Of a DNA stretch of 64,000 nt, positions 1 to 8,531 are shown piece after piece. The notes below the pieces were generated by a model that saw nothing but the letters and a program-made list of their open reading frames with translations, did no database searches and was not told the origin of the DNA. A program made the translations under genes and the position numbers. Each line of letters opens with the position of its first letter. The first letter of the stretch is position 1. Where the stretch lies: NCBI RefSeq assembly GCF_021390435.2, contig NZ_JAJVCN010000001.1, positions 1,860,001 through 1,924,000 on the forward strand, given 5' to 3'. Source of the stretch: Kibdelosporangium philippinense (GTDB lineage: Bacteria > Actinomycetota > Actinomycetes > Mycobacteriales > Pseudonocardiaceae).

Positions 1-1
1 G

Positions 2-3000
2 GAACAGCAAGATGACGAGTACGAATTCGTCCTGGCTGTCGGCTTGGTGCAATGGGAAGCGCCGGACGGTGAAGGTATCCGCCGTCACCTGGTGAGTGAG
101 CCTGTCCTGGCTAACCTCGATCGGTTGACGGCCGAGATAACAGTTTCGTTCGTCAGCGGGAAGAGACGATTCGAGGACAAGGAGATATTTGCTGGCCAGG
201 ACGTTTACCACGCTGATCGAGGCCGTGCCGTGAGACAGGACGTGCTCGATTGTGACGGCGACATTTTCAGCGACCAGGTCATGCGGTACACGCACGACTG
301 GCTTGGACTCACACTCGATGTGCCGTTCGAATCCACTGCGGCACGGCGACGAGACAAAACGCTGCCAACAGCACTGACGGTGTCCAGCGCGCCGGCATTG
401 CTGCTTCGGCCGCGTAGCCGTGCGTTGCTCGCCGAAGCGTATCGTCGAATCGCGGAAGCGCTGCGTGAACCGGGCGCGCAGGTGCCTGTGGCGCTCGCCC
501 AACTGGTCGCGGAAACCAATACTGAGCAACGACAAACGTGGCTCATGGAGCAGGGCGCCGCAGCCGGGGACGTGCTCGGCACCGATCCGCTCTTTCCGCT
601 GCCGACCAACGATGAGCAGATGCGCGTTATCGAGCTGCTGCGAACCGAGACCGGTGTGGTGGTCCAAGGACCGCCAGGCACAGGAAAGACGCACACCATC
701 GCCAATCTCGTGTCGGCGCTGCTGGCCAGAGGCCAGCGAGTACTGGTGACCAGTCAGAAAGATCAGGCACTCAAAGTGCTGCGGGAGAAGATCCCGGACG
801 AACTGCGCAAGTTGTGTGTACTGCTCGCGGGTGGGAGCAGGGACGCGGCCAAGGAGCTCGAACAAGGACTGCAGTCGCTGTCCAACGCGATCGCCTCACC
901 GACGACGGGTGAGTTGCCGAAGAAGATCAGGGAACTTGCAGCCGAACGGCATGAGATGCGATCTCGTGCCGCCGGTCTGAACAACAGGATTCGGGAACTA
1001 CGTGAGGTGGAGAGTGTTAGACATCCCGCGGTGACCCCGGGTTTCAGCGCGACCAAGTACGCGGGGACGTTGACCGAGATCGTTCGTGAGGTCAAACGCG
1101 ACGCTCCCACCTGCGACTGGATACCCACAGTGGATCCGTCGTTGCCGGACTTGCCGCCATTGCAAGTCCCGCAACTGTTGACGCTCTTGAGGTTGCTGCG
1201 CTCCGACACGCCAGCTCGTCGTGCACGAGCAGGTCAGGAGATCCCATCCGCAGACGAGTTGCCGCAAGCGGGTGAGCTCGCGGACACCATCTTGTCGGAA
1301 CGTCAGGCCCTCGAAACAGCACACACCGACACCAGTGAGACAACGACAAGGCTTGCCGAGCTCGGCCTCGATCGGCTACGTGACCTGCAGGGACTTCGCG
1401 ACGAGGTCCGGATGCTGCTGGCGGGACTCGGTTTCGGTGCGGACCACACCGTGAGACCGGAACGGGACTGGGTCGGACGAGTGGTCGACGACCGGCTCGC
1501 GGGACGGCGAACCGGACTGTGGGGCCATCTGTACGAGGTGCTGGGTGAGGCCGCTCGCCTGCAGGCCCAGCTGCAGACGCGAGGCGTCTCGTTCGAGGTC
1601 GAGATCGAGCCGTTCAAGAGCCTTGGTGCCGGTCGTGGCCTGCTGCAGGCCGGTAAGCAGCTCAGAGATCACGTGGCACAAGGCAGAAAGCTACGTTCGG
1701 TACTGCCGAAGTCTGCGGCACAGAAACAGGCGGCCGACTTCCTCGCCGCTGTCCGTGTCGATGGCAAGCCACCGACTGAGCTGCCTCAACTAGAAGCCGC
1801 CCTTGGGCAGTTGGAGGCCCAAGTCGCTGCAGCACAACTGGTGCGCAAGTGGGCGGAAGCTGGCGTCGTTCTGCCGGAGAATGGATTGACGTGGACGTTG
1901 TCCGAGCTGGCCGACAACGAGCAGATGCTTGTTGCCGCAGAACAGCTCGGAGAGAAACACGACCGTGTACGTGATCAACTGGTCCGCTCTGGGCTCGCTA
2001 TCGATGTGTCCACCGTCGCGAACCTGACCGCGGTGTTGGACGCGGTGCCCGGGGCGCTGAAGTACGTTGAACTGGAACAGGCGCGGACCCAAGTCGACGC
2101 GCTCTATCGTAGGGTCCACGGGCTTGCGACCATGCCTGCGGCATGTCCGGAACTGGGGGGCCTACTTCAAGCCATCGGCGCACGTGATCCCGAGGCTTAC
2201 CGTCGTGGGCTGGACGCGGTGTCGTCGGCCAGAGCCGAGCACGCGGACGAACACCATCGGGCGAGTCTGGCAAGGACACTACGTGGGATCCACCCCGTGC
2301 TGTACGACGTACTGGAAAGTACTGCCGGGCAAGAGGAGTGGGAGACCAGACTGAATCAGTTGGCTTCGGCATGGGCGTGGTCGAAGGCGCAGCAGTTCGT
2401 GCGGAAGTGGCGCAACGCCGATGAGGAACGACGGCTTGTCCGCGAATTCGACCAGGCCGAGGCCAGAGTCAAGCAACTGACAACGCAGTTGGCCGCTGCG
2501 GAGGCGTTGCACGCGTGTGTGAGCCGGATGAGTGACCTGCACGCCAGGGCGCTACGCAGCTACGGCGAGCACATGCGCAATGTTGGTGCGGGTTCAGGAA
2601 AGAAGGCCCGTGAGTACCGCAAAGCCGCACGGGCAGCCATGGAGAAAGCCAAGGACGCAGTGCCCGCGTGGGTGGTCCCGTTGCCCAATCTGCTGGAGAA
2701 CATCACCCCGAACAAGGACGCGTTCGACGTCGTGATCGTCGACGAGGCCAGCCAAGTCGGTCTTGAGCAACTCTTCCTGCTGTGGATGGCGCCCAGGGTG
2801 ATCGTTGTAGGTGACGACAAGCAGTGCACTCCAGGTGAAAACCGGATGAGCAAACTGGACGATCTCTTCGAGAGCCTGCGCAACCACCTCGCGGACATAG
2901 ACAACGACATCAGGACAGCCTTCACCTCCAAGTCGAACCTGTACGGCGTGCTCACCGCGCGGTCAGGGAAGAATGCCGTCGTCCGGCTGAGGGAGCACTT

Positions 3001-3961
3001 CCGGTGTATGCCTGAGATCATCAACTGGTCATCGCGCGAGTTCTACGGCGAGGACGACAGCAGCCTGATTCCGTTGCGGGAACGGACCGCGGCAGATTTG
3101 GACCCCTTGAAGGTTGTGCATGTTGAGGACGCGTACGTCGATGGAAGGGACGCGGCAAGGCGTAATACCGTAGAGGCAAAACGGATAGTCGACGAAATGG
3201 TGTCCTGTATCGCGGATCCGCGCTACCAGGGCAAGACATTCGGCGTCGTAGTCCTTTTGGGAACCGGCCAAGTCAAACTCCTTGAACACGAGATCAGTGC
3301 CGCTATCAGTGCGGAGGAACGCGCTGCGCGGGAGATCCGGGTCGGCAACGCGCCCAACTTCCAGGGCGATGAACGCGACATCATCTTTTTGTCCACAGTG
3401 GCCACCGAGGCGCCGAGGTCCCAGGCGGCACCGATCTGGCAACAGATCTACAATGTCGCGGCGAGCCGGGCGAAGGACCAGATGTGGCTGTTCACTTCGG
3501 TTCCGCCGCATGAGTACAAGCCTGGAGATCTTCGGGCCTCACTGGCGAGCTACATGCTCGACCCGCCATCGGTTTTCGGTACTTCGCCGGCGTTGGAGGA
3601 GGTCAGCGAGACGGAGCACTGCGAGCCGTTCGAGTCACTCTTCGAGCAGCGGGTGTTTCGGGAGATCAAGAAACGCGGCCACCACGTGGTGCCGCAGTAC
3701 GCTGTCGGCACCCGACGGCTGGACCTCGTTGTGGTCGGGGATGGAGGCAGGTTGGCCGTGGAGTGTGACGGGCACCGCTGGCACACTTCGCTTACCCAAC
3801 AAGCCTCCGACGCGCGGCGCGATCTCGAGCTGCGTCGAATGCGCTGGGAAGTGGTCCGGATCAGGGAAAGCGAGTTCGAGTTCGACCCGGAAAAAGAGCT
3901 GGCGCCGCTGTGGCAGCGGCTTGACGAACGAGGCATCCACCCGCGAGGAGGGGACAAGTGA
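2..3961 (+). CDS. SF1 DNA/RNA helicase with C-terminal Vsr-like nuclease domain (5' end outside window)
   Basis: The frame is open from base 2, so the true start lies upstream; the first TTG/GTG codons (from 44) look internal. Counting from base 44, Walker A (GPPGTGKT) is at about residue 209, Walker B (VIVDEAS) near 898, the QxxP-type motif III (GDDKQCTPG) near 923, motif IV (REHFRCMPEI) near 985, motif V (NFQGDERDII) near 1104 and motif VI (VAASRAKDQ) near 1138: an AAA_11/AAA_12 helicase split by about 650 residues of mostly alpha-helical, probably coiled-coil sequence. Residues 1195-1296 (RLDLVVVGD, then VECDGHRWH) match the MTES_1575/Vsr endonuclease fold. It likely unwinds and cuts nucleic acid. 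The next gene overlaps by 4 bp (GTGA), so the two are translationally coupled. A defence role is inferred from architecture and partner. Confidence 0.85.
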   Translation, partial: EQQDDEYEFVLAVGLVQWEAPDGEGIRRHLVSEPVLANLDRLTAEITVSFVSGKRRFEDKEIFAGQDVYHADRGRAVRQDVLDCDGDIFSDQVMRYTHDWLGLTLDVPFESTAARRRDKTLPTALTVSSAPALLLRPRSRALLAEAYRRIAEALREPGAQVPVALAQLVAETNTEQRQTWLMEQGAAAGDVLGTDPLFPLPTNDEQMRVIELLRTETGVVVQGPPGTGKTHTIANLVSALLARGQRVLVTSQKDQALKVLREKIPDELRKLCVLLAGGSRDAAKELEQGLQSLSNAIASPTTGELPKKIRELAAERHEMRSRAAGLNNRIRELREVESVRHPAVTPGFSATKYAGTLTEIVREVKRDAPTCDWIPTVDPSLPDLPPLQVPQLLTLLRLLRSDTPARRARAGQEIPSADELPQAGELADTILSERQALETAHTDTSETTTRLAELGLDRLRDLQGLRDEVRMLLAGLGFGADHTVRPERDWVGRVVDDRLAGRRTGLWGHLYEVLGEAARLQAQLQTRGVSFEVEIEPFKSLGAGRGLLQAGKQLRDHVAQGRKLRSVLPKSAAQKQAADFLAAVRVDGKPPTELPQLEAALGQLEAQVAAAQLVRKWAEAGVVLPENGLTWTLSELADNEQMLVAAEQLGEKHDRVRDQLVRSGLAIDVSTVANLTAVLDAVPGALKYVELEQARTQVDALYRRVHGLATMPAACPELGGLLQAIGARDPEAYRRGLDAVSSARAEHADEHHRASLARTLRGIHPVLYDVLESTAGQEEWETRLNQLASAWAWSKAQQFVRKWRNADEERRLVREFDQAEARVKQLTTQLAAAEALHACVSRMSDLHARALRSYGEHMRNVGAGSGKKAREYRKAARAAMEKAKDAVPAWVVPLPNLLENITPNKDAFDVVIVDEASQVGLEQLFLLWMAPRVIVVGDDKQCTPGENRMSKLDDLFESLRNHLADIDNDIRTAFTSKSNLYGVLTARSGKNAVVRLREHFRCMPEIINWSSREFYGEDDSSLIPLRERTAADLDPLKVVHVEDAYVDGRDAARRNTVEAKRIVDEMVSCIADPRYQGKTFGVVVLLGTGQVKLLEHEISAAISAEERAAREIRVGNAPNFQGDERDIIFLSTVATEAPRSQAAPIWQQIYNVAASRAKDQMWLFTSVPPHEYKPGDLRASLASYMLDPPSVFGTSPALEEVSETEHCEPFESLFEQRVFREIKKRGHHVVPQYAVGTRRLDLVVVGDGGRLAVECDGHRWHTSLTQQASDARRDLELRRMRWEVVRIRESEFEFDPEKELAPLWQRLDERGIHPRGGDK

Positions 3962-4776
3962 ACGACACCGCGGAGATTGCAGTGGAACTCGACGACAACG
4001 TGCTCGACCGCTTGGCAAGTTTGATCTGTGGCGATGACAGCACGCCGTACTACCGCCCTGGTTACAAGATATCGGCATTCCTTGAAGCAGCAGGGTGGCG
4101 CCGCGTTGGCGAGGTGGAAGGTCCGCGCCGGGCGTGGGTCTCGGACATGCTCAAACGACGACGCCGCGATTCGCAGGCACTGCAGGGCGTCATTCTCCGG
4201 CTCGCCGATCCGCGGGAGTATCTCGACGAGGACGACGTCCGTGTGTTGGTCGTCAAGGAGCTCAACCAGTTGCTTGCCGTCGAGGGGTATCAGGTCGTGT
4301 ACTCGGGCAGCAGACCGAAACTGGTTGAGCGCCCGCAAACCATGCAACGACCGGAGATGCGTGAGCCGATCGAGCTCGTCGCCGATCTTGGCGACATCGT
4401 CAGCGATGCCGAATTCGGCAAGCACCTCAGGGCGAGGTTGGACGAGGCACACACGTGCTGGAGTGCGGGCGCGTGCACGGCAGCGATCATCATGCTTGGC
4501 AGCCTTCTTGAAGGTGTGCTCTACGAGTTCGCGATCAGCAGGCGCGGTGAAGGTCCTAGACCCAGTGACCACCTCGAATCGTTGATCAATCTGGCGCAAG
4601 AGAAGAAGTGGATCGCGAAGGACGTGAGTGACTACGCGCACGTGCTTCGGGATCATCGCAATCTGGTTCATCCGAAGAAACAGATCACGCAGGGATACAC
4701 ACCGGAAGACGACACGGTACGGATCGCATGGAACGTGGTCGTCGCTGCCCTCAACGACCTTGCCGAAGCTGGCTGA
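3958..4776 (+). CDS. HEPN-motif protein, partner of the helicase-nuclease
   Basis: 272 residues. The GTG start overlaps the helicase stop. The C-terminal half (about 145-270) is all-helical and carries RDHRNLVHP near residue 225, an Rx6H arrangement with a polar residue after the Arg, as in HEPN domains, many of which are metal-independent RNases or toxins. The N-terminal half (1-140) is mixed alpha/beta, includes a basic stretch (MLKRRRRD), and is not a domain I recognise. Immediate coupling to a helicase-nuclease suggests an abortive-infection or anti-invader module in which this is an RNA-cutting effector or a nucleotide-binding partner. HEPN assignment rests on the motif and helical context alone; it may be a non-catalytic HEPN/DUF4145-like protein. 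Confidence 0.7.
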   Translation: MNDTAEIAVELDDNVLDRLASLICGDDSTPYYRPGYKISAFLEAAGWRRVGEVEGPRRAWVSDMLKRRRRDSQALQGVILRLADPREYLDEDDVRVLVVKELNQLLAVEGYQVVYSGSRPKLVERPQTMQRPEMREPIELVADLGDIVSDAEFGKHLRARLDEAHTCWSAGACTAAIIMLGSLLEGVLYEFAISRRGEGPRPSDHLESLINLAQEKKWIAKDVSDYAHVLRDHRNLVHPKKQITQGYTPEDDTVRIAWNVVVAALNDLAEAG

Positions 4777-4779
4777 AAT

Positions 4780-4827
4780 CCTCGTGAGTGTTTTCGCCGG
4801 TTAGAACCGGCGAAAACACTCACGAGG
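4780..4827. terminator. Perfect 23-bp inverted repeat, bidirectional terminator
   Basis: Arms 4780-4802 and 4805-4827 are exact reverse complements separated by AG. It sits between two convergent genes (HEPN gene and phoD-like gene) and carries T/A runs inside the arms. An almost identical element lies at 32826-32875 and a diverged one at 58806-58851; all begin with CTCGTGAGTG and all separate convergent genes. Confidence 0.8.
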
Positions 4828-4831
4828 AAAC

Positions 4832-6592
4832 CTAGGCCGGTTCGTCTGGCCTGGCGCCGACCGGACCGGCAGCCAGAGTGGCTTTCTTTGTCCCAGCAAG
4901 GGTTTGCCAGCTGGTGGTGTACGCGGTCGTCACATCCTTGTGCACGCGTGGGTCAGGTTGGGCGGTCGTCGGCACGGGCGTGTGGTGGAAGTCGGCTTGC
5001 ACCCGATCCGGTGTCACGTCGATCAACGCATAGCCGTGACCGACACCATCGAGGTACTTGATCCACGGGTTACGGCCGCTCAACACACCGGTGAGTTGCC
5101 GCGTTGTGGCAACCACTGTCTCCGGTGGTGTCCCGGCGGGAACCCTTGTGCGGGCCAGTTCGTAGAAGCCGTCGCTTGTCACGGAAGGACAGACGAACTC
5201 GACACCGACCGAAGTGTAGTCCGCCGAAGCCTTCGACGGGATCTCGACCGCCCACGATGAATGGATGTCGCCCGTCAGCACCACCACGTTGTTCGACGCG
5301 GCAGCGATGTGGTTGATCAGTTCTGTTTGCTGCGCGCGGTAACCATCCCACTGGTCGGAGTTGATCAAGGTCATGGTGGGTGGCAGGTTCAACAACGGCC
5401 CGGGGATCATCAATGGGCTCAACACGGTCTGGTTGCCAATCAGGTGCCATGGCTTGCCGCGCGACGAGCCCTTGAGCCATGTCATCTGCTCCGACTCTAG
5501 CAAATGCCTGGCCGGGTCGTTGAGCTGAGCCTCTACTTCGGGCGCGCCGATCGGGATGAAACCACCGCCTCGCGTCGAGAACGGCGGCACGTTCACCTGC
5601 TCTGTCCGGTTCTGGCGAGTCTCCAGAACGGACAGATCGCCGAGTGGCCCGAAGCTGAAGCTGCGGAAGAACCTGGTGCCCTGGTGCGGAATCACGCGCT
5701 GCTCCGGCAACCGGAACGGCATCCACTCCAGGTACGCCTGATACGCCACCTTTCGCCTGCTCTGGAACGAGCCTTCGGTCTCGGGCGAATGGTTGACGGC
5801 ACCGTCGTTCCACGCGTTGTCGGCGACCTCGTGGTCGTCGAAGATCGTGATGAACGGATGCTGCCGGTGGGCCAATGCCAGGTCCGGATCGGCCTTGTGC
5901 AGTGCGTGCCGCAGCCGGTACCCGGTCAGGTCGATGGTTTCGGTTTCCGGGATGCCGTCGCGCACCCCGATCAGCTCCGGCGGCCCGGACCGGTCGGCGC
6001 CATTGCCGTACTCGTAGAGGTAGTCACCGAGGTGCAGGACGAAATCGAGGTCGTCGCGCTGTCCCAAAGCGCGGTACGCGGCGAAGTAGCCGCCGGTGTA
6101 GTTGCTGCACGACACGAGCCCGAATCGCAAGGCGTGCAAGCGATCGCGCTCGTCAGGCGCAGTCTGTGTGCGGCCGACGGGACTCGTCTCACCTTCGGCG
6201 TGGAATCGGTAGTAGTAGCGTGTGTACGGCCGCAAACCGGTGACGTCGACCTTCACGGTGTGGTCGGAGGCCGCGGATGTCAGCACTCCGCCGCGCTTGA
6301 TCACATGCCGGAACGCCTGGTCTCGTGCGACCTCCCAGCGCACGAAGATCGGGCGGCCGAGCCCGCTGCCGGGCGTCGCGATTTGTCTGCCTTCACAGGG
6401 TGGTGTGGCTCTCGTCCAGATCACCACGGCGGTCCCCAGTGGATCGCCACTGGCCACGCCGTACCCGAAAATCCCGTTGGACGCGGGCGCGGCGGCAGCT
6501 TCGAAGTCGAATACCCGGAACGACCCGGCGATGGCGGCCGCGCCGAGCGCGGCCCCTTTCAGAATCGACCTGCGGCTGGGCGTTGCGTTCAT
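4832..6592 (-). CDS. phoD: PhoD-family alkaline phosphatase/phosphodiesterase, Tat-exported
   Basis: Secreted metal-dependent phosphatase that releases phosphate from organic phosphoesters. The N-terminus has a twin-arginine signal (SRRSILKG followed by an alanine-rich stretch). The mature part has PhoD landmarks in order: FGYGVASGDP, LVSCSNY, HLGDYLYEYG, DDHEVADNAWNDG and TGDIHSSW, which supply Fe/Ca ligands in this family. Length (586 residues) is usual. I chose the ATG at 6592, which follows an AGGGTGG ribosome site; a GTG at 6601 would add three residues. It is convergent with the HEPN gene. No Pho box was identified upstream. Confidence 0.9.
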   Translation of the reverse strand: MNATPSRRSILKGAALGAAAIAGSFRVFDFEAAAAPASNGIFGYGVASGDPLGTAVVIWTRATPPCEGRQIATPGSGLGRPIFVRWEVARDQAFRHVIKRGGVLTSAASDHTVKVDVTGLRPYTRYYYRFHAEGETSPVGRTQTAPDERDRLHALRFGLVSCSNYTGGYFAAYRALGQRDDLDFVLHLGDYLYEYGNGADRSGPPELIGVRDGIPETETIDLTGYRLRHALHKADPDLALAHRQHPFITIFDDHEVADNAWNDGAVNHSPETEGSFQSRRKVAYQAYLEWMPFRLPEQRVIPHQGTRFFRSFSFGPLGDLSVLETRQNRTEQVNVPPFSTRGGGFIPIGAPEVEAQLNDPARHLLESEQMTWLKGSSRGKPWHLIGNQTVLSPLMIPGPLLNLPPTMTLINSDQWDGYRAQQTELINHIAAASNNVVVLTGDIHSSWAVEIPSKASADYTSVGVEFVCPSVTSDGFYELARTRVPAGTPPETVVATTRQLTGVLSGRNPWIKYLDGVGHGYALIDVTPDRVQADFHHTPVPTTAQPDPRVHKDVTTAYTTSWQTLAGTKKATLAAGPVGARPDEPA

Positions 6593-6622
6593 GCGCGCCA
6601 CCCTAATGACCAGCGGGCACGC

Positions 6623-7891
6623 TCAAACGACGAACGTGAAAAGTGGGCTGTCCGGCGGGACGCGCTCGATCCGATGGGGGACAGCGCTCATCCGCTTGAG
6701 CATCGCCTCGAGGTTCTCCGGAGCGCCGAGTTCGATGCCGACCAGCGCGGGTCCCGTCTCCCGGTTGTTGCGTTTGACGTACTCGAACAGCGTGATGTCG
6801 TCGTCCGGGCCGAGGACGTCGTCGAGGAACCGGCGCAGCGCGCCGGGCTCCTGCGGGAACTCGACCAGGAAGTAGTGCTTGCGGCCCTCGAACACCAGCG
6901 CCCGCTCGACGATCTCGGCGTACCGGCTGACGTCGTTGTTCCCGCCCGACAAGATGCACACGACCGTCGAACCCGGCTTGAGACCCAGCGGCAGGCCAAG
7001 GGTGGTCGTGGCGAGCGCGCCCGCGGGCTCACTGATGATCCCGTCGGACTGGTACAGGTCGAGCATCTCGACGCAGATCTGGCCTTCCGGCACCGCGACA
7101 AGGCGTGGCCGCCCGGCGTTCACCACGGCGAACGTGTGCTGCCCGACCTTGCGGACCGCGGCGCCGTCCACGAAGGGATCGAGGTGGTCCAAGTCGACCG
7201 GCCCGCCGTGCTCCAGGGCGGCGGCCATGCTGGTCGCGCCGAGCGGTTCGGCCCCGATCACGGTGACCTCGGGATGGTTCTCACGCAGCCAGATCAAGGT
7301 GCCTGCCAGCAGCCCGCCGCCACCGACCGGGACGATCACGGTGTCGGGCGCGCGCCCGAGCTGCTCGATCGCCTCCTTGATGACCGTGCCCTGGCCAGCG
7401 ATCGTTCGGGGGTCGTCGAATGCCGGGACCAGCGTCATGCCGGTCGCCTGGGCGTGCGTGTGCGCGAGGTCCGCGGCCTCGTCGTACGTCTCGCCTTCGA
7501 CGATGATCTGCACGAACTTGCCGCCGAGGCTCGCGACTCGTTCGCGCTTCTGCCGTGGCGTGGTCCTGGGCAGGTACACCCGCGCCGAGATCCCGAGCGA
7601 GGCGCACGCGAACGCCACACCCTGGCCGTGGTTGCCTGCGCTGGCGCACACGACGCCGCGCTCGCGCTCCTCTTTGGTCAGGTTGCTGAGCAGGTTGTAC
7701 GCGCCGCGGCCCTTGTAGGAGCGCACCTTGTGCAGGTCCTCCCGTTTGAGCCAAACGTCCAAGTCGTACCGCTGCGACAACCGCTCGTTGCGCTGCAATG
7801 GACTTGGTTCGATGACTCCGGCGAACCGGCGTGCCGCTGCTCTTACATCCTCGGCGACCACATCGGCCGCGTCGGGGCGTTCTGCGGACAA
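6623..7891 (-). CDS. ilvA: Threonine ammonia-lyase (threonine dehydratase)
   Basis: PLP enzyme converting L-threonine to 2-oxobutanoate and ammonia, the first committed step to isoleucine. The PLP lysine lies in VRSYKGRGAYN (about residue 60), with SAGNHGQGVAF, the glycine-rich phosphate loop VGGGGLLAG and the serine-rich SGGNND segment. The last 80 or so residues (from about EGRKHYFLVEFPQEPG) form the ACT-like regulatory domain of the short actinobacterial form, so feedback control is expected. Start is TTG (7891). A second, shorter PLP dehydratase is at 36348-37280. Confidence 0.9.
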   Translation of the reverse strand: MSAERPDAADVVAEDVRAAARRFAGVIEPSPLQRNERLSQRYDLDVWLKREDLHKVRSYKGRGAYNLLSNLTKEERERGVVCASAGNHGQGVAFACASLGISARVYLPRTTPRQKRERVASLGGKFVQIIVEGETYDEAADLAHTHAQATGMTLVPAFDDPRTIAGQGTVIKEAIEQLGRAPDTVIVPVGGGGLLAGTLIWLRENHPEVTVIGAEPLGATSMAAALEHGGPVDLDHLDPFVDGAAVRKVGQHTFAVVNAGRPRLVAVPEGQICVEMLDLYQSDGIISEPAGALATTTLGLPLGLKPGSTVVCILSGGNNDVSRYAEIVERALVFEGRKHYFLVEFPQEPGALRRFLDDVLGPDDDITLFEYVKRNNRETGPALVGIELGAPENLEAMLKRMSAVPHRIERVPPDSPLFTFVV

Positions 7892-7934
7892 ACCGCCGCT
7901 CCTGTCCTGCTTTGTTCGGGCTAGACCCCGCAGT

Positions 7935-8531
7935 CTACGTCCCGGACAGGCCGCTGGCTCTCAGGGTGTCGCTCACCACTGGATCAGTGGCCGTCAAGCC
8001 GTAGCGGTACCGGTAGACCGCCAGCATCGTGTCCCGCAGGTCATCGCCCACGATCGGCGCCGTCTGAGGCTGCGTCAGATCCGCGGCCATCAGCAGCATC
8101 GGGTGCGGTTCGTCCTCATTGGGCTGGTGATATCCCTTGATGGGCAACAAGACCGCGTCGAGTCGCGTGTAGAACGAGATTCGGCGCTCGCGGATCGTCC
8201 GCTCGGCCTCGTCGATGCCGTCCTCGGCAGGGTCCTCGACGTCGTAGACGATCCGCGTGAATCCGGCCATTTCCCGGCGAACCTCGTCCCACAGGACCGC
8301 GCCGAGGCCACGACCCCGCTCGCCGACCACGAAATACCGCAGGAACACCCAGCCCGTCGGGCCTAGTTCGCGCAGTACGGCGAAACCGCGAGGGGAACCA
8401 TCGGTCAGTACCAGTGCGCGGTCAGCGAGAAGGTCCTCGAACGGGGTACGCAGGCGTGCGCTGAAACCGTCCTCATAGATCTTTCGGACCTGCGCCAGAT
8501 CTGGCAGGGAGGTCGCGGGGACGAGCTTCAC
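7935..8531 (-). CDS. GNAT-family N-acetyltransferase
   Basis: 198 residues from a GTG start that overlaps the stop of the upstream amidohydrolase gene by 4 bp; the open frame runs further upstream, but that part is the shadow of the amidohydrolase. The protein begins KLVPATSLPDLAQVRKIYEDGF and has a GNAT-type beta4/alpha3 acetyl-CoA loop (ERGRGLGAVLWDEV), followed by FYTRLDAVLLP. The substrate is unknown. It is the last gene of the run 12567-7935 and is probably co-transcribed with it, though its role there is not obvious. Confidence 0.75.
   Translation of the reverse strand: MKLVPATSLPDLAQVRKIYEDGFSARLRTPFEDLLADRALVLTDGSPRGFAVLRELGPTGWVFLRYFVVGERGRGLGAVLWDEVRREMAGFTRIVYDVEDPAEDGIDEAERTIRERRISFYTRLDAVLLPIKGYHQPNEDEPHPMLLMAADLTQPQTAPIVGDDLRDTMLAVYRYRYGLTATDPVVSDTLRASGLSGT

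Noticed and set aside
5504..7924. 806-residue plus-strand frame
   Set aside because: It spans two genes on the other strand (PhoD and IlvA) and has no recognisable domain or ribosome site.
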